Assembly (NCBI GenBank): GCA_025062195.1
Contig: JANXAS010000020.1
Location: 1 to 58,548, forward strand
Direction: 5' to 3'
DNA length: 58,548 bases
Source of the DNA: Armatimonadota bacterium
GTDB lineage: Bacteria > Armatimonadota > Fervidibacteria > Fervidibacterales > Thermosaccharophagaceae
Below the pieces are notes generated by a model, which was given only the letters and a program-made list of their open reading frames with translations, had not been told where the DNA came from and searched no databases. Position numbers and translations under genes: made by a program. This document shows positions 15,732 to 24,341 of this stretch, piece by piece. Every line of letters begins with the position of its first letter. The first letter of the stretch is position 1.

Positions 15732-15786
15732 CTTTCTCATTGTTTACACCCCCTCGTCATATCCGCTTTCGTGTTCTTCACCAATC

Positions 15787-15815
15787 ATTATATCATATGA
15801 TGGAGTTTGCAGCAA
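15787..15815 (-). promoter_or_regulatory. Sigma-70-type promoter for the secreted-protein operon
   Basis: On the minus strand a perfect TATAAT (15787-15792) lies 17 bases after TTGCTG (15810-15815), about 47 bases upstream of the ATG at 15740. The palindrome ATCATATGAT overlaps the spacer and could be an operator. Confidence 0.5.
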
Positions 15816-16007
15816 GCACTTGCTTGTCAATCTGATTTTAGGTTTCATCGGTGCATCGGTGACAGTTAAAAGCGAAGTTAGCGGTGTGTCGCTTGCGAAT
15901 TGGTGCTTCAAAAGGCACATCTATTGATGCAACGAATTTTATGGCTTGTGAAAGCTACATCAGCTATTCCGACTCCGTTCGTTAGGTAGGCGCGAATCCT
16001 TTGATCA

Positions 16008-16253
16008 TCATCGGCGCATTAAACTCAGCAGCCAAAAGAGCAGGCTTAGCGCAAGGCTTAGGGCGATGCTGATCAAGATGCATGTCGTCAACGGGAAGTA
16101 GAATGTAAACCCCTCACGGCGGTAGAGTATGTCGCCGGGCAGTGGGCGAATTGATATGCCGAGTTTGCTTAGCATCCATAAGCCAAACCCAATGCCCAGG
16201 ATTAATGCGCCGAGTATCATAATTGCCTTTGCAATGTTCCCGATGTCGGTCAC
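16008..16253 (-). CDS. DUF2905 family small membrane protein
   Basis: An 81-residue protein with two membrane spans (about residues 10-28 and 56-78). The family signature is in the middle: a short K-L-G segment, then RPLPGDILYRREGFTFYFPL. The length is typical. The function of DUF2905 is unknown. The GTG start is supported by GAGGTGAAAG eight bases upstream. It stands alone between the metallopeptidase promoter region and the divergent radical SAM gene. Confidence 0.85.
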   Translation of the reverse strand: MTDIGNIAKAIMILGALILGIGFGLWMLSKLGISIRPLPGDILYRREGFTFYFPLTTCILISIALSLALSLLFWLLSLMRR

Positions 16254-16639
16254 TCGCTTTCACCTCACCGGTTACCCGTGAAATACGGCGTTCGTGCAAA
16301 CCTTTGTATGCTTCAATATGGCATGATGCCGCAAAGCTGTGGTGGCATGCTCAGACGCGATCCCTCAAGCTCGCTTGAGCAAGCGTTGTTTGCTTGCACG
16401 ATGTCAGTGTTAGGTTGGCGATTAAGAAATTGATGGTGGTGACACAACGGGATGCACCGCCAAAAAGATTTGACGGACTATTATCCACTCCACTTTTGCA
16501 TCACTTGCGGCAATTGCGTTACCTTCGGTAGCTGCAGTTTTGTTGAGGTTGTGCTGTTCGCTCTCTCATGATGCTATAATAAAGTAACGATGAAGGTTAA
16601 CATGTAAACTATTGGGTGCAACTTGGAGGTGGATACAAG
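16254..16639. other. Intergenic region with hairpins and radical SAM promoter
   Basis: Two adjacent perfect hairpins lie near 16366-16400: CTCAAGC/GCTTGAG with a two-base loop, then GCAAGC/GCTTGC with a seven-base loop. Neither has a T tract. The promoter of the next gene lies at the right end. No gene is seen. Confidence 0.5.
16572..16580 (+). promoter_or_regulatory. Extended -10 promoter element (TGCTATAAT)
   Basis: A perfect TATAAT preceded by TG one base away, an extended -10. It lies 60 bases upstream of the radical SAM ATG. The -35 region is weak, as is usual for this promoter class. Confidence 0.5.
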
Positions 16640-18169
16640 ATGACAAGGCATACATCGTCTCATCTGCCGCGCCCAATTGCGTTGGCAAAGGCAGTGCTTT
16701 CTTTTTTGGGCTCAAGCGTGCATGCCATAAAACTTTTTCTTGATGGTGAGCGCTTAGAGGCACAGATGGAGCTTGCAAGGGCACTTGTGCGTGAAGCTAT
16801 ACCGTTGCTAAAGAATGCCACAAAGCAAGACATGCTCCGCTTCTTGAGAATGCTTGAGTTGATTGCGAGGCGCAAGCTGCACAAGGACCAATTGCGCCAA
16901 CTTCAAAAATTGGTTGAGCAAGACCATCCAGCAATCGGGCTGCTTTGGAGGTTGTTTAAGGAAGCCAATGTCAACTGCTTGCAACATTTGTTTGAGGTGC
17001 TTGGAGTGAACGCAGTTTGGCTCGGGCACATCAAGCGAAAGGAGTTTGTGAAAAGACACGGCTTCATTCCGCCATTCCTCATACTCATAAGTCCGACAAT
17101 GCGCTGCAACTTGAATTGCATTGGGTGTTACGCTGGCTTGTATCCGCGCACTAAAGACCCGATGAGCTTTGAGACGCTTGACAGAATAATACGAGAGGGT
17201 AAAGAGATGGCGATTTACTTCTACACCATCACTGGCGGTGAGCCATTCATACGAGAGGACTTACTTGACCTTTATGAGAAGCACAACGATTGTGTCTTTC
17301 AGGTTTACACCAATGGGACGCTATTCACGCCCAAGTTGGTTGAGAGGCTTGCAGAGCTTGGCAATGTTTACCCTGCAATCAGCATTGAGGGCTACGAGAA
17401 GGAGACGGATGAGAGGCGTGGCAAAGGCGTCTTCCGAAAGATAATGAATGCGATGGATATGTTAAAGGATGCTGGCATCATCTTTGGCTTCTCAACGACT
17501 GTGACACGATACAATGCCGATGTTGTCTCCGATATATCTTTCTACGATTTCCTGATTGAGAAAGGTTGCATGTTCGGGTGGACATTTCTCTACATCCCAG
17601 TTGGTAAAGATGACGACCCCGACATGATGGTTACACCAGAGCAGCGTGACAGGCTTAGGCAGGTTGAGCTTGAGGTTAGAAGGACTCGCCCACTTGGGTG
17701 GTTTGACTTTTGGAGTGACGCTCCATTAACTGATGGCTGCCTTGCAGCAGGGAGGCTATACTTGCACATCAACTATCGCGGTGACATTGAGCCATGCGTT
17801 TTCGCCCACTTCGCAACGCACAACATTCACAACTGCACATTGGTTGAAGCGCTACAGTCGCCGTTCTTCCGAGAGTATAGGCGCTTGCAAAGGGCGTGTA
17901 AGAATCGCCTTCGTCCGTGCATCATCATTGACCACAATGAATTGCTTGAAGAAGTCATCAAGAAGACAAACGCCTATCCAACACACGCTGGTGCTGAAGC
18001 CATTATCTCATGCCATGCGCAGAAATTGCGCTCATGGTCGGCAGAGTATGCCAAGCTTGCCGATAGGGCGTGGGAGTCTAAAGAATACGATTGGGCAAGA
18101 AATGGCTGGTATTGGGCGATGGCTGAAGAGGAAGACGAACTTGAGGGCATATTAGCAGAGGCAAGTTGA
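16640..18169 (+). CDS. Radical SAM protein with SPASM-like C-terminus
   Basis: About 509 residues. The cluster motif CNLNCIGC (CxxxCxxC) follows a strand ILISPTMR at about residue 155-165, with the SAM-binding TITGGEPF about 50 residues later. A second cysteine-bearing region, DGCLAAGRLYLHINYRGDIEPC, resembles a SPASM or twitch auxiliary-cluster segment. The first 150 residues are helical and unrecognised, and the last 60 are helical and Trp-rich. GGAGGTG nine bases before the ATG at 16640 sets the start. No peptide substrate or partner gene is adjacent, so I assign no reaction. Confidence 0.85.
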   Translation: MTRHTSSHLPRPIALAKAVLSFLGSSVHAIKLFLDGERLEAQMELARALVREAIPLLKNATKQDMLRFLRMLELIARRKLHKDQLRQLQKLVEQDHPAIGLLWRLFKEANVNCLQHLFEVLGVNAVWLGHIKRKEFVKRHGFIPPFLILISPTMRCNLNCIGCYAGLYPRTKDPMSFETLDRIIREGKEMAIYFYTITGGEPFIREDLLDLYEKHNDCVFQVYTNGTLFTPKLVERLAELGNVYPAISIEGYEKETDERRGKGVFRKIMNAMDMLKDAGIIFGFSTTVTRYNADVVSDISFYDFLIEKGCMFGWTFLYIPVGKDDDPDMMVTPEQRDRLRQVELEVRRTRPLGWFDFWSDAPLTDGCLAAGRLYLHINYRGDIEPCVFAHFATHNIHNCTLVEALQSPFFREYRRLQRACKNRLRPCIIIDHNELLEEVIKKTNAYPTHAGAEAIISCHAQKLRSWSAEYAKLADRAWESKEYDWARNGWYWAMAEEEDELEGILAEAS

Positions 18170-19321
18170 TGGGAAACTAAAACCACACTGTTGCACACGC
18201 TCTTTGCTGTTAACGATTGGCTGTATTCGTAAGTCAAACTGCCGCTAAACCGAAATTCGGCATGCCAACAAGGTTGCCCTCCAAATAGATGCAATGCCGT
18301 CATTTGCTGAGAGCACCGTTCTCCTCGCTCAAAGAGTTATTGTTGCATAGTTGGCTAAACTGCGAGAAACTTGTCCAAACACGGCTTAAAACCGGAACAT
18401 GGCTCATCCAACAATTAACCACTATGCGGTGTTGGTTCTTGTGAGAAGAAGCGCTTGTTCTTTATCTCGTAATGTTGTTTATGGGTGCCTCTCGCCAACC
18501 ATTATGAGCTTTAAGGCGCGGTTCGTTAGCGAATCGGAGGGTAAGCCTACGGCTTGGTGAAATTTGTTTTGGACTCATTCGCCAAGATGGTGGTCCTTCA
18601 TCCCCGATTTTCTTGGTTTGGCGGTAACCCGACTTTTTATAGCGCTGAAAAACTTTTGAGCGAAGTGGTCTTTGCAGTGTGCTCGTAGTTGCCCACTCAT
18701 CAATACCGGTAGCGATAGCTAACCGCTGATGATGGATTGATTAGCGCCAGCTTTATACCATTTTCAAAAAATAAAGGTGGCGTCCAGCCCGTGTAGCGTT
18801 ATGGCTTGCCCACGATGGTAGTTAAAACTTTCGCCGTCCACAAGGAAGGACGCCACAAATCTATTCTCAAACTTTCGTCGCTAAAAGGTGGCGACGCTAC
18901 ATTGTGAGAGTTATGTCACAAGGTGTAGTTCAATCCTCGCCTACAAAAGGTTTCCCCTATATGGGCGGATGAAGCCTCTCCAAAAACAAGGCGCATGCCT
19001 CATCCACCCTAAGAGGTTTTACCGACTGAAGTTGGCTCTCAAGGATAGTCAACAGTTGCGGGTTAAAGCGCGTAGATTGTTGGAAAAAGAGAATCTGCTG
19101 GCGAATGCGAATGTTGGCTAAGGTTCGTAGCGCATTGTTTGAAGTGAAGAGGATTCTATTGAAATGGCACAGGAGTTACGCAGTTGAACTTGGTGGCAGC
19201 TTTTAAGTCGCCCGCATCGTTCGCTTTTGTCAGTATTTACTGGGCGGAATATCGTCCACCCGTGCAAAGCAACACCGAGTGTGTATCTCCCTTGGTATTA
19301 AAGCGACTTCGTTTGGTGGTG
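18170..19321. other. Long gene-poor region with dispersed repeats
   Basis: More than 1.1 kb without a gene that I can support. The longest frame (18888-19121, 77 codons) lacks a ribosome site. The region contains copy B of the dispersed element (18779-18900) and a degenerate GGGCGGA hairpin near 19242-19261. Scattered partial hairpins suggest repeat accumulation next to the decayed toxin-antitoxin genes. Confidence 0.55.
18779..18900 (-). repeat. Dispersed ~120-base element, copy B
   Basis: An inverted relative of 8761-8882. The core 18803-18873, read on the minus strand, agrees with 8790-8860 at 57 of 71 positions without gaps. The shared stretch CGAAAGTTTTAACTA is identical. Confidence 0.65.
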
Positions 19322-19711
19322 TTATAGGTCTATGATCCCCCAACCGAGGTTGTGGCGGGCTATCTTCCCACTGGACCGCAGCTTATAGAACGCTTCTCTC
19401 AAAATCGCAAATGAGCTATCGTCATAGATGATAATGCCGTCTTCCAGTGCCTCAAGGAGCAGTGGGTGAAGTGTCTCAAACATGTGCTGCCACTCTGAAC
19501 GCGCATACGGGAGGACATCAATTTTGCCCTTCGCTTCCTGAGCGAATAAACTGATGCGGTCAACAAAGCGCATACCGTCATCAACGCCCAGCCCAATAAG
19601 CACGTCAACATTGCTATGCATCATTCAAGTCCCTTTTGCCGCGGAGCCAAAGATGACAACGAAGGAAATCCTGCTGCTTTGTCTTTGAAGCAACCGTTCC
19701 ACGAACGCCAT
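19322..19711 (-). pseudogene. MNT-type nucleotidyltransferase (antitoxin), broken
   Basis: A minimal nucleotidyltransferase of the HEPN-MNT class, interrupted. The first part (MAFVERLLQRQSSRISFVVIFGSAAKGT) carries the GS...KG catalytic loop. An in-frame TGA at 19625-19627 follows, then MMHSNVDVLIGLGV, which aligns with the second motif (normally SDxDLLV). The first catalytic Asp is also Asn here. The C-terminal part to 19322 remains open and looks like a normal C-terminal region. One nonsense codon plus a lost catalytic Asp argue for decay. It is downstream of a HEPN remnant in the usual order. Confidence 0.75.
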
Positions 19712-19724
19712 CAAGTTGATAGCT

Positions 19725-20116
19725 TCAGGATGCCTCAGTAACGCCTCTGGCAAACTGCAAGATTGCTTCGGCATCTCGCAGTGCTTCATGCGAATCCTCC
19801 TCAAAGAACCGGTCAACTGGCGCACCCCTGTCAAAAGCATTCGTATGGCGCGTTGGGATGTATTAACGGTTGAGGCGTGAACACACCCTTTGAACATTTT
19901 CAGGGATGGCAACACAAGCCTGTAGAGATTGCGCCAACATGTTCAGGTTGTGCCCGATAAGCAAATGGCGGAAGTGCTCACCGATTGCCTTCAACGCCTT
20001 TTCGGCAGCCTGCTGGCATGTAAAGCAACACCACCACTAATGTCCATGTGCATGCAAATCCTTTGCAGCTTTCACTCCGCTTCGGCTTCACGAAGCCAAT
20101 CTTGTGTGCGCTGCAT
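19725..20116 (-). pseudogene. HEPN-domain toxin, broken by frameshift and two stops
   Basis: Read on the minus strand from 20116, it starts MQRTQDWLREAEAE, as HEPN toxins do. A one-base frame change near 20070 leads to KAAKDLHAHGH, stop (TAG 20037-20039), then WWCCFTCQQAAEKALKAIGE and FRHLLIGHNLNML, ending CSRLNR, stop (TAA 19863-19865), YIPTRHTNAF, then EALRDAEAILQFARG and a terminal TGA at 19725. The QQAAEKALKA motif, the R-x5-H pair (RHLLIGH) and YIPTR are family hallmarks. Both premature stops sit where tyrosine codons are expected. This is the toxin half of the pair with the broken MNT gene. Confidence 0.8.
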
Positions 20117-20627
20117 CTGCTAACGCCCCTTATTTTGCAGTGCAGACGACTCTCCACCCAGAAACGCTCTTTACTGAAACTGAAAATGTTATTGGTGGAT
20201 GCCTTCCCCAATCCATGCTATTTGATTTAGCCTACAGTCGCTGATGATTTTTGTGAGCGCTGTCCTCAGAGGGAGAAGATTTCCCGCCAGTTTTTGGCTC
20301 GGCGAAAGACACGCTCTCACAACTTTGATTGGGCAAATAGCGAAAACCAGAAGAGCGAAATGCAGGTGGCTTAACGGCTGCCCCTATATTCTGCAATGCG
20401 ATGGGCAAAGGACATTACGCCGCAGCCTTTCGTAAGCATGGGCATCATTCAAAGATGTTTGCAGTGCGGCACGAAACAAGTAGTATGTTGTCACGAAATC
20501 AATAATACACCTTTTGTTTTGCGCCTCACTACGAACTACGCCTTCGCAAGATGCCCATGGCACATTGATAATCTGGCATCTTAAGCACAGCCTTCGTTAT
20601 TTGTATGGCAGTCAAGCCGGCTTGAAA
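20117..20627. other. Intergenic region beyond the toxin-antitoxin remnant
   Basis: No gene or RNA that I can support. The short overlapping frames have no ribosome site or family pattern. The region may be further decayed sequence. Confidence 0.4.
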
Positions 20628-21140
20628 TTAACCTTGCACTTTAATGTCGACCGAGTAATCCCACAAGCCGTGTATGTTGCAATATTCAACGGCATACAAA
20701 GTTGCCGACTTTTGCAGGCGCATAGTGAATGTGACCTTTGGCTCGGCGAATGTGGGACCAAGGTCAAATGTGGCGATGTGAACTGGATTGCGCCCCTCAA
20801 TTGATGCAAATACTTGAATCCATTTGATGTGATGCTCAACAGTGTTTGGATGTGGGACTTCTTTCCCAACGGTTACGGTAACTTGAAATGGCTCATTAGG
20901 CTTGACTTCACTTGGGGCATCAATTATGGGCACATGCTTCTCCTTTCCCTCATACTCTGGTGGGTAAAAGATTTCGCCGACTCGCTTCATGGCTCTCGCC
21001 CCCAATAATGTTTGAGTTTTATGCGCTTGTGATCCGCCACCAACGGCTTTAATTAGGGCACCGCCAAATGCTGCGCAAATTGTGCCCCCACCAAATATGC
21101 GTAAAAACAATTTCCGGCTCATCCTGCTGTTGTCCTTCAT
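20628..21140 (-). CDS. Superoxide reductase (desulfoferrodoxin-type), probably exported
   Basis: 170 residues. The catalytic iron domain of class II superoxide reductase is complete: EKHVPIIDAP, PHPNTVEHHIKWIQVF and AVEYCNIHGLW supply the four histidines and one cysteine, with the family Glu-Lys in EKH. It reduces superoxide to peroxide without making oxygen, as in anaerobes. There is no N-terminal desulforedoxin domain. Instead the N-terminus has SRKLFLRIF followed by a Gly/Ala-rich hydrophobic stretch to about residue 33. This resembles a Tat signal with K replacing the second R, so the enzyme may act outside the cytoplasm. It is next to ferritin and rubrerythrin-like genes. Confidence 0.88.
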   Translation of the reverse strand: MKDNSRMSRKLFLRIFGGGTICAAFGGALIKAVGGGSQAHKTQTLLGARAMKRVGEIFYPPEYEGKEKHVPIIDAPSEVKPNEPFQVTVTVGKEVPHPNTVEHHIKWIQVFASIEGRNPVHIATFDLGPTFAEPKVTFTMRLQKSATLYAVEYCNIHGLWDYSVDIKVQG

Positions 21141-21203
21141 AAGTTACCATACCCCTTTATCACATTCGGGACATGTATTGATGCTCTAAAAGCCCCATGC
21201 TAA

Positions 21204-21620
21204 CTACTCGCCGAGCAATGTCTTGAATTCGTTGTGGTGTTCCTCCTCATCGGCAAGTATTGAGCGCATCATATGCGCCGTCACATGGTCACCCTCTTGT
21301 GTTGCGACATCAATTATCTGGCGGTAAAGTTCAATTGCTTCCTCTTCGGCTTGCAGGTCAAGCCGTATCATTTCCTCAAGCGATTCACCAACTGTTATCG
21401 GTGCTGGTTGCGTTGTTGGCTTACCGCCAAGGTAATCAAGGCGCTCCGCAAGCGCTTCTGCATGCTTCATCTCTGTTATCGCAATGCTGCGGAATATGTT
21501 GCGAACTGCTGGGCTGCAAAGCCCCTTAGCCGTCACATGCTGCCACATGTATTGGATTGACACTTGTATCTCACGGGCAATTGCCCTGTTGAGTAACTCA
21601 AGCAGCCTCTCCGACGCCAT
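21204..21620 (-). CDS. Bacterioferritin-like ferritin protein
   Basis: A 138-residue four-helix ferritin-like protein. Diiron ligands are visible in AREIQVSIQY (helix A), EMKHAEALAERLDYLGG (helix B), QAEEEAIELY (helix C) and ADEEEHHNEF (helix D). This spacing fits the bacterioferritin/Dps-like oxidoreductase group. It probably oxidises and stores iron or consumes peroxide. The ATG at 21620 follows GGAGGTGAGGCGTG. The gap to the superoxide reductase gene is 63 bases, and peroxide made by that enzyme could be its substrate (inference). Confidence 0.88.
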   Translation of the reverse strand: MASERLLELLNRAIAREIQVSIQYMWQHVTAKGLCSPAVRNIFRSIAITEMKHAEALAERLDYLGGKPTTQPAPITVGESLEEMIRLDLQAEEEAIELYRQIIDVATQEGDHVTAHMMRSILADEEEHHNEFKTLLGE

Positions 21621-21696
21621 CACGCCTCACCTCCACACGAGTTTTGTTTACCCGCCACAACATATGTGGTGCTTTGCCCACATGCATTATGCTAAC

Positions 21697-22173
21697 CTAA
21701 CTTTGAAACTCCATAAGCACATCGGCGAGCCTGCGAAGATGTCCCCTCTCTTGCGAAATTATATCCTCAACTACTCCCCGTTCTCCCTCAGGCACATATT
21801 CCTTCAGGGCTTCGTAAAATATGATGCTGTCCTTCTCAAGTGCAACTCCGATCTTAAGCGCTTCAACGAAATTGGTGCTCGCTGCCAAACGGTTGATGTC
21901 CTCATCGCCGAGTATTGTGCGGGACTCAATCAAAGCCCGAACATACGCCTGCCATTCACCCGGGTAACTTTCTGGCAATGTGTAAGAGCTCGTATGCTCA
22001 CGCAGCTTCTCAAAATTCCTCTCGTGGTCACGCTCCTCGCTTGCAAGCCATTGAAACATTGCCCGAGCTTCATCATCTGAGGCATGCTCCGCAAGCGCTG
22101 CATAGAACTTTGCTCCGATGCGTTCCATCTCAATCGCCATATCAACGATCTCACCGCCGCTAAGTAGAGCCAT
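21697..22173 (-). CDS. Rubrerythrin-like diiron protein, paralogue 1
   Basis: A 158-residue ferritin-like diiron protein without the rubredoxin tail of classical rubrerythrin. Ligand motifs are EMERIGAKFY, SEERDHERNF, LEKDSIIFYEAL and QERGHLRRL. A central segment ESYPGEWQAYVRALIESRTILG is unusual and shared with the paralogue at 25511-25987 (conserved core SYPGEWQ and SRTILG). GGGGGTGAAG precedes the ATG. Peroxide reduction or oxygen sensing is likely from the family; the electron donor is unknown. Confidence 0.82.
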   Translation of the reverse strand: MALLSGGEIVDMAIEMERIGAKFYAALAEHASDDEARAMFQWLASEERDHERNFEKLREHTSSYTLPESYPGEWQAYVRALIESRTILGDEDINRLAASTNFVEALKIGVALEKDSIIFYEALKEYVPEGERGVVEDIISQERGHLRRLADVLMEFQS

Positions 22174-22200
22174 TTCTTCACCCCCGATTTAGACATGAGG

Positions 22201-22731
22201 CTATAGCTGGACGAGTGAGAAGACATCATAACCTGTCAACTTCTCCCGCCCTTTAAGGTCAACAAGTTCTATTACGAATGCTACTCCAACAACATTGCCA
22301 CCTGCCATCTCAACTAACCTCACCATTGCTTGTGCAGTCCCACCAGTTGCAAGGACATCGTCAAATACGAGCACACGCTGTCCTGGCTGAACCGCATCAA
22401 TGTGCATCTCAATTGAATCTTCACCATACTCAAGCTCATAAGTGATGGATATAGTCTTGTAAGGCAGTTTGCCTTTCTTTCTCATGGGCACAAATGCCGC
22501 GTTTAGCTCAAGCGCAAGTGGCGCTCCAAAAATGAAGCCGCGAGCCTCAACTGCCGTTACAACCTCAACATTTGCATCCCTGTAGCGATTTGCGAACGCC
22601 TCTATGACGCCGCGAAACAGATTCGGCTTTTGAAGTATCGGGGTTATGTCACGAAAGAGCACCCCCGGCTTAGGGAAGTCAGGGATTGTCCTTATGACCT
22701 CCTTCAGTTCTGGCACTTCAACTCGCTCCAT
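22201..22731 (-). CDS. apt: Adenine phosphoribosyltransferase
   Basis: 176 residues, the normal length. It converts adenine and PRPP to AMP. It begins with the family segment [19 protein letters not shown], has [12 protein letters not shown] for purine binding, and the PRPP loop [14 protein letters not shown] at about 122-135. The ATG has AAGGGGTG upstream. It precedes the rubrerythrin-like gene by 27 bases and follows the MTA phosphorylase gene. That pairing makes sense: MTA phosphorylase releases adenine, which Apt salvages. Confidence 0.95.
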   Translation of the reverse strand: MERVEVPELKEVIRTIPDFPKPGVLFRDITPILQKPNLFRGVIEAFANRYRDANVEVVTAVEARGFIFGAPLALELNAAFVPMRKKGKLPYKTISITYELEYGEDSIEMHIDAVQPGQRVLVFDDVLATGGTAQAMVRLVEMAGGNVVGVAFVIELVDLKGREKLTGYDVFSLVQL

Positions 22732-22900
22732 TTTCTAACACCCCTTGAGCGCGGTGATGGTAATCAGGACCGTGTGACCGCACATTGAGGGCAGCTCTCA
22801 CGAGCCAACAAGATTCAACGCACCGTCAGATGTATCCTTCAACCATTTATTCTCAACTTGACCGATACCGGCGCAACGATTTTTCAATTTTTCAATGACC

Positions 22901-23707
22901 CTAAACAATGACACGAGCTCCTTTAAGAGCTTCATCGCACTTGCATGTGCGCTCCTCAGGCATGCGCTCAATCATTAGCCGTATGAGTGAACGGGCTTTA
23001 TCAACATTTTCTGAGAAGACCCTCATCACCTCTTCAGCGCTAACTGGCTCAACTTCACCCTCAGCCACCAAACCGGTGTCATAGTCAGTCACAAGCGATA
23101 TGTTCACATAACACATCTCAAGTTCCCTTGCAAGGACGCACTCTGGATATTGCGTCATGTTTATGACATCCCATCCGAGGCTCGCAAACCACTTGCTCTC
23201 GGCTTTCGTTGAGAACCTCGGACCTTCAATAACCACTACAGTCCCACGCTCATGCACTGGCAGGTTGAGTTCCCTTGCGCATTGGATGGCAAGCTCTCGC
23301 AGTTGTGGACAATAAGGGTCAGCAGTGGAGACATGCGTTGTTATCGGTCCGTTATAGAAGGTGTCGTCGCGATGCCTTGTCCGGTCAACGAATTGATCGC
23401 AAATGACAATGTCACCCGGCTTTATGTGCCTCTGAAGGCTTCCAACTGCGTTTGGGGCAAGTATACGCTCAATGCCGAGTTGCTTCATCGCCCACACATT
23501 CGCTTTGTATGGGATTTTGTGTGGGGGGTATTGGTGCATCCTTCCATGCCTTGGAAGGAAGGCAACACGCCTTCCCGCAATCTCAACTATAGTGATGACA
23601 TCGCTTGGCGGACCATACGGGGTTTCCATGCGTAATGTCTCAATTGCCTCCCCAAGCTCGTAGAAACCTGACCCGCCAAATACACCGATCTCGGCGCGCC
23701 GTTCCAT
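22901..23707 (-). CDS. mtnP: S-methyl-5'-thioadenosine phosphorylase
   Basis: About 268 residues. It cleaves methylthioadenosine, a by-product of polyamine or SAM chemistry, to adenine and methylthioribose-1-phosphate. Family motifs: IGVFGGSGFYEL, FLPRHGRMHQYPPHKIPYKAN in two parts, RFSTKAES and INMTQYPECVLARELEMCY. The M-T-Q-Y-P-E block favours MTA over inosine or guanosine. The ATG at 23707 has GAGGTG six bases upstream and is preferred over two in-frame GTG codons. It is 169 bases upstream of apt on the same strand. Confidence 0.93.
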   Translation of the reverse strand: MERRAEIGVFGGSGFYELGEAIETLRMETPYGPPSDVITIVEIAGRRVAFLPRHGRMHQYPPHKIPYKANVWAMKQLGIERILAPNAVGSLQRHIKPGDIVICDQFVDRTRHRDDTFYNGPITTHVSTADPYCPQLRELAIQCARELNLPVHERGTVVVIEGPRFSTKAESKWFASLGWDVINMTQYPECVLARELEMCYVNISLVTDYDTGLVAEGEVEPVSAEEVMRVFSENVDKARSLIRLMIERMPEERTCKCDEALKGARVIV

Positions 23708-23802
23708 GAGCACCACCTCGCAGCCAATGCGCTATTAGTGCAATGGCAGTCGCACACTCATTGTGGGAAACCGGGAGTTACAAGGTGCGCATTGTCCTCA
23801 AG

Positions 23803-24312
23803 CTAAAGCCTGTCAACTGGAGTGCCGTAGGGTATCGGTGGTCTGAGATGCTCTGCTTGCATCACTTCAATGACTCTCCAATTGCCGTTTATGCGCCTGA
23901 CGCGTATGCGTTGGACCTCATTCTTTGACTCAAATACAAGCTCAACCCTAAGCACAACTTCGTTCTCTGAAAGTTGCTCCAGCCTGGATACAGCTATGCC
24001 TTTGATGCCCTCATGCATGCTCCTTAGCTGCCTTGAAAACTCTTCTTCACCAGACTCGTTGAGCATCAACTCGGCATGCCTCCTCGCCCCATCGGCAAGC
24101 AGCGAGAGATAACCGTTCACATCGCCACGCCCCATTGCATCAAACATCTCCAGCACGACATCCTCCGGCACTTGCGTGTGCTTCTTAGTCGCACGGCGTT
24201 GTGAGTGAATGAACATAACCACCATGATGCAAACTACAACCACCCCAATGACATACCTCGCAATCTTGCTGTTTGCCACTTCGGAAAGCGGCTTTTGTGC
24301 CCTCATCTTCAT
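23803..24312 (-). CDS. Membrane-anchored protein with NTF2-like/lipoprotein-type domain
   Basis: A 169-residue protein. There is one membrane span at about residues 19-36 (ARYVIGVVVVCIMVVMFI), then an extracytoplasmic domain of about 115 residues with the pattern of DUF4878 or NTF2-like proteins: VVLEMFDAMGRGDVNGYLSLL, a helix pair, then strands ending RRINGNWRVIEVM. No catalytic residues can be assigned. AAAGGATG is upstream. It lies 29 bases after the coiled-coil protein gene in the same direction. Confidence 0.6.
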   Translation of the reverse strand: MKMRAQKPLSEVANSKIARYVIGVVVVCIMVVMFIHSQRRATKKHTQVPEDVVLEMFDAMGRGDVNGYLSLLADGARRHAELMLNESGEEEFSRQLRSMHEGIKGIAVSRLEQLSENEVVLRVELVFESKNEVQRIRVRRINGNWRVIEVMQAEHLRPPIPYGTPVDRL

Positions 24313-24341
24313 GCATCAGTCAACATCCTTTTTTAAAGACA

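Noticed and set aside
18888-19121. 77-codon frame in the gene-poor region
   Set aside because: It overlaps a repeat copy, lacks a ribosome site and has no recognisable domain.
19622-19630. In-frame TGA in the nucleotidyltransferase as a second selenocysteine codon
   Set aside because: The position is a variable residue after the KG loop, not a redox site, no SECIS-like hairpin follows, and the partner HEPN gene has TAG and TAA stops as well. Decay explains all of it.
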